DNA from: Bryobacterales bacterium
Lineage (GTDB): Bacteria; Acidobacteriota; Terriglobia; Bryobacterales; Bryobacteraceae
Reading direction: 5' to 3'
Assembly: GCA_003163855.1 (NCBI GenBank)
Contig: PLRJ01000194.1
Coordinates: forward strand, 17,505 to 79,194
DNA length: 61,690 nucleotides
Numbering within the stretch: position 1 is the first letter of the stretch; every line of letters starts with the position of its first letter. Position numbers and translations under genes: made by a program. The notes below the pieces were generated by a model. It was given only the letters and a program-made list of their open reading frames with translations, searched no databases and was not told where the DNA came from. Positions 61,582 to 61,690 of this stretch are shown here, one piece after another.

Positions 61582-61690
61582 ATGACAATTAGCTCCAGAT
61601 CTTTGCTCTGCCTTGCTGCGGGCTTACTTGGCGCAGCCGGAATGCTGCTCCAGGGTCGCAGGCAACAAGCACTTGCGGGCAAGATTGTCC
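61582..61690 (+). CDS. Start of an exported or membrane protein, truncated by the window end
   Basis: Thirty-six codons are visible from ATG 61582. The N-terminus (SSRSLLCLAAGLLGAAGMLL) is a hydrophobic signal or anchor segment, followed by a basic stretch. The frame is open to the end of the window. Nothing more can be said. Confidence 0.5.
   Translation, partial: MTISSRSLLCLAAGLLGAAGMLLQGRRQQALAGKIV

Noticed and set aside
1..61690. tRNA, rRNA, CRISPR array, transposase or inverted-repeat insertion sequence
   Set aside because: Intergenic stretches were read on both strands; no cloverleaf, repeat-spacer array or transposase was recognised.

Overview
The window reads as chromosome of an Acidobacteriota bacterium, most likely of the Solibacter/Bryobacter type. 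This is inferred from gene content and style, not from a marker gene. Pointers are a VWFA-domain secreted protein of the acidobacterial kind (51411-52385), a winged-helix/TPR membrane regulator (42338-43708), long secreted Ser/Thr/Gly-rich repeat proteins, frequent TTG/GTG starts and fairly GC-rich coding. No rRNA, tRNA, CRISPR array, integrase or insertion sequence was found.

Layout. 1-2978: envelope polysaccharide genes around an aberrant DapF-like protein in which both catalytic cysteines are serine. 2979-5647: NtrB/NtrC-type sigma-54 two-component pair, divergent from an S1-domain protein. 7449-9840: ECF sigma factor, zinc-type anti-sigma factor with HEAT repeats, and a PDZ protein. 9941-11144: divergent FliA-family sigma factor and FlgM-like anti-sigma factor, with no flagellar genes. 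11273-24952: a compact 13.7-kb tailed-phage head-and-tail cassette. 24960-28025: M24 peptidase, GAF-ANTAR regulator and YheT-type hydrolase. 27993-35178: glycolate oxidase subunits GlcF and GlcE, then acyl-CoA dehydrogenase, MeaB GTPase, methylmalonyl-CoA epimerase, MtnP and a GT9-like protein. 35132-41045: minus-strand operon of ABC exporter, histidine kinase, REC-XRE regulator, DUF3108 protein and a secreted protein. 41095-49701: TruB, a small secreted protein, the wHTH-TPR regulator divergent from a 1619-residue surface protein with four tandem 534-bp repeats, and a class 3 lipase. 49698-61690: acylphosphatase, HemB, DUF2237 protein, VWFA protein, fused MoaD-MoaE, YbgC, MBL hydrolase, HtrA protease, EamA transporter, M20 peptidase, a small hydrolase, GH5, an SDR and a gene running off the end.

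The most interesting system is the cassette at 11273-24952. It holds terminase large subunit, portal, scaffold, capsid, connector/neck, tail tube, tail-assembly chaperone, a very short tape-measure candidate, two related distal-tail proteins and a hub/fibre protein, all on one strand. Chromosomal-type genes lie on both sides inside the window, and integrase, repressor, replication, small terminase, prohead protease and lysis genes are absent. This resembles a gene transfer agent or a domesticated siphovirus particle. Inside it I see a textbook -1 frameshift site (A AAA AAC, a 5-nt spacer, then an 11-bp stem) that would make the G/GT chaperone fusion. The capsid gene sits between two intrinsic-terminator hairpins behind a structured leader. 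The hub carries a four-cysteine pattern like the Fe-S site of lambda gpL. The adjacent sigma/anti-sigma genes are candidate regulators only by proximity.

All calls come from reading sequence. No database search, structure prediction or expression data were available.
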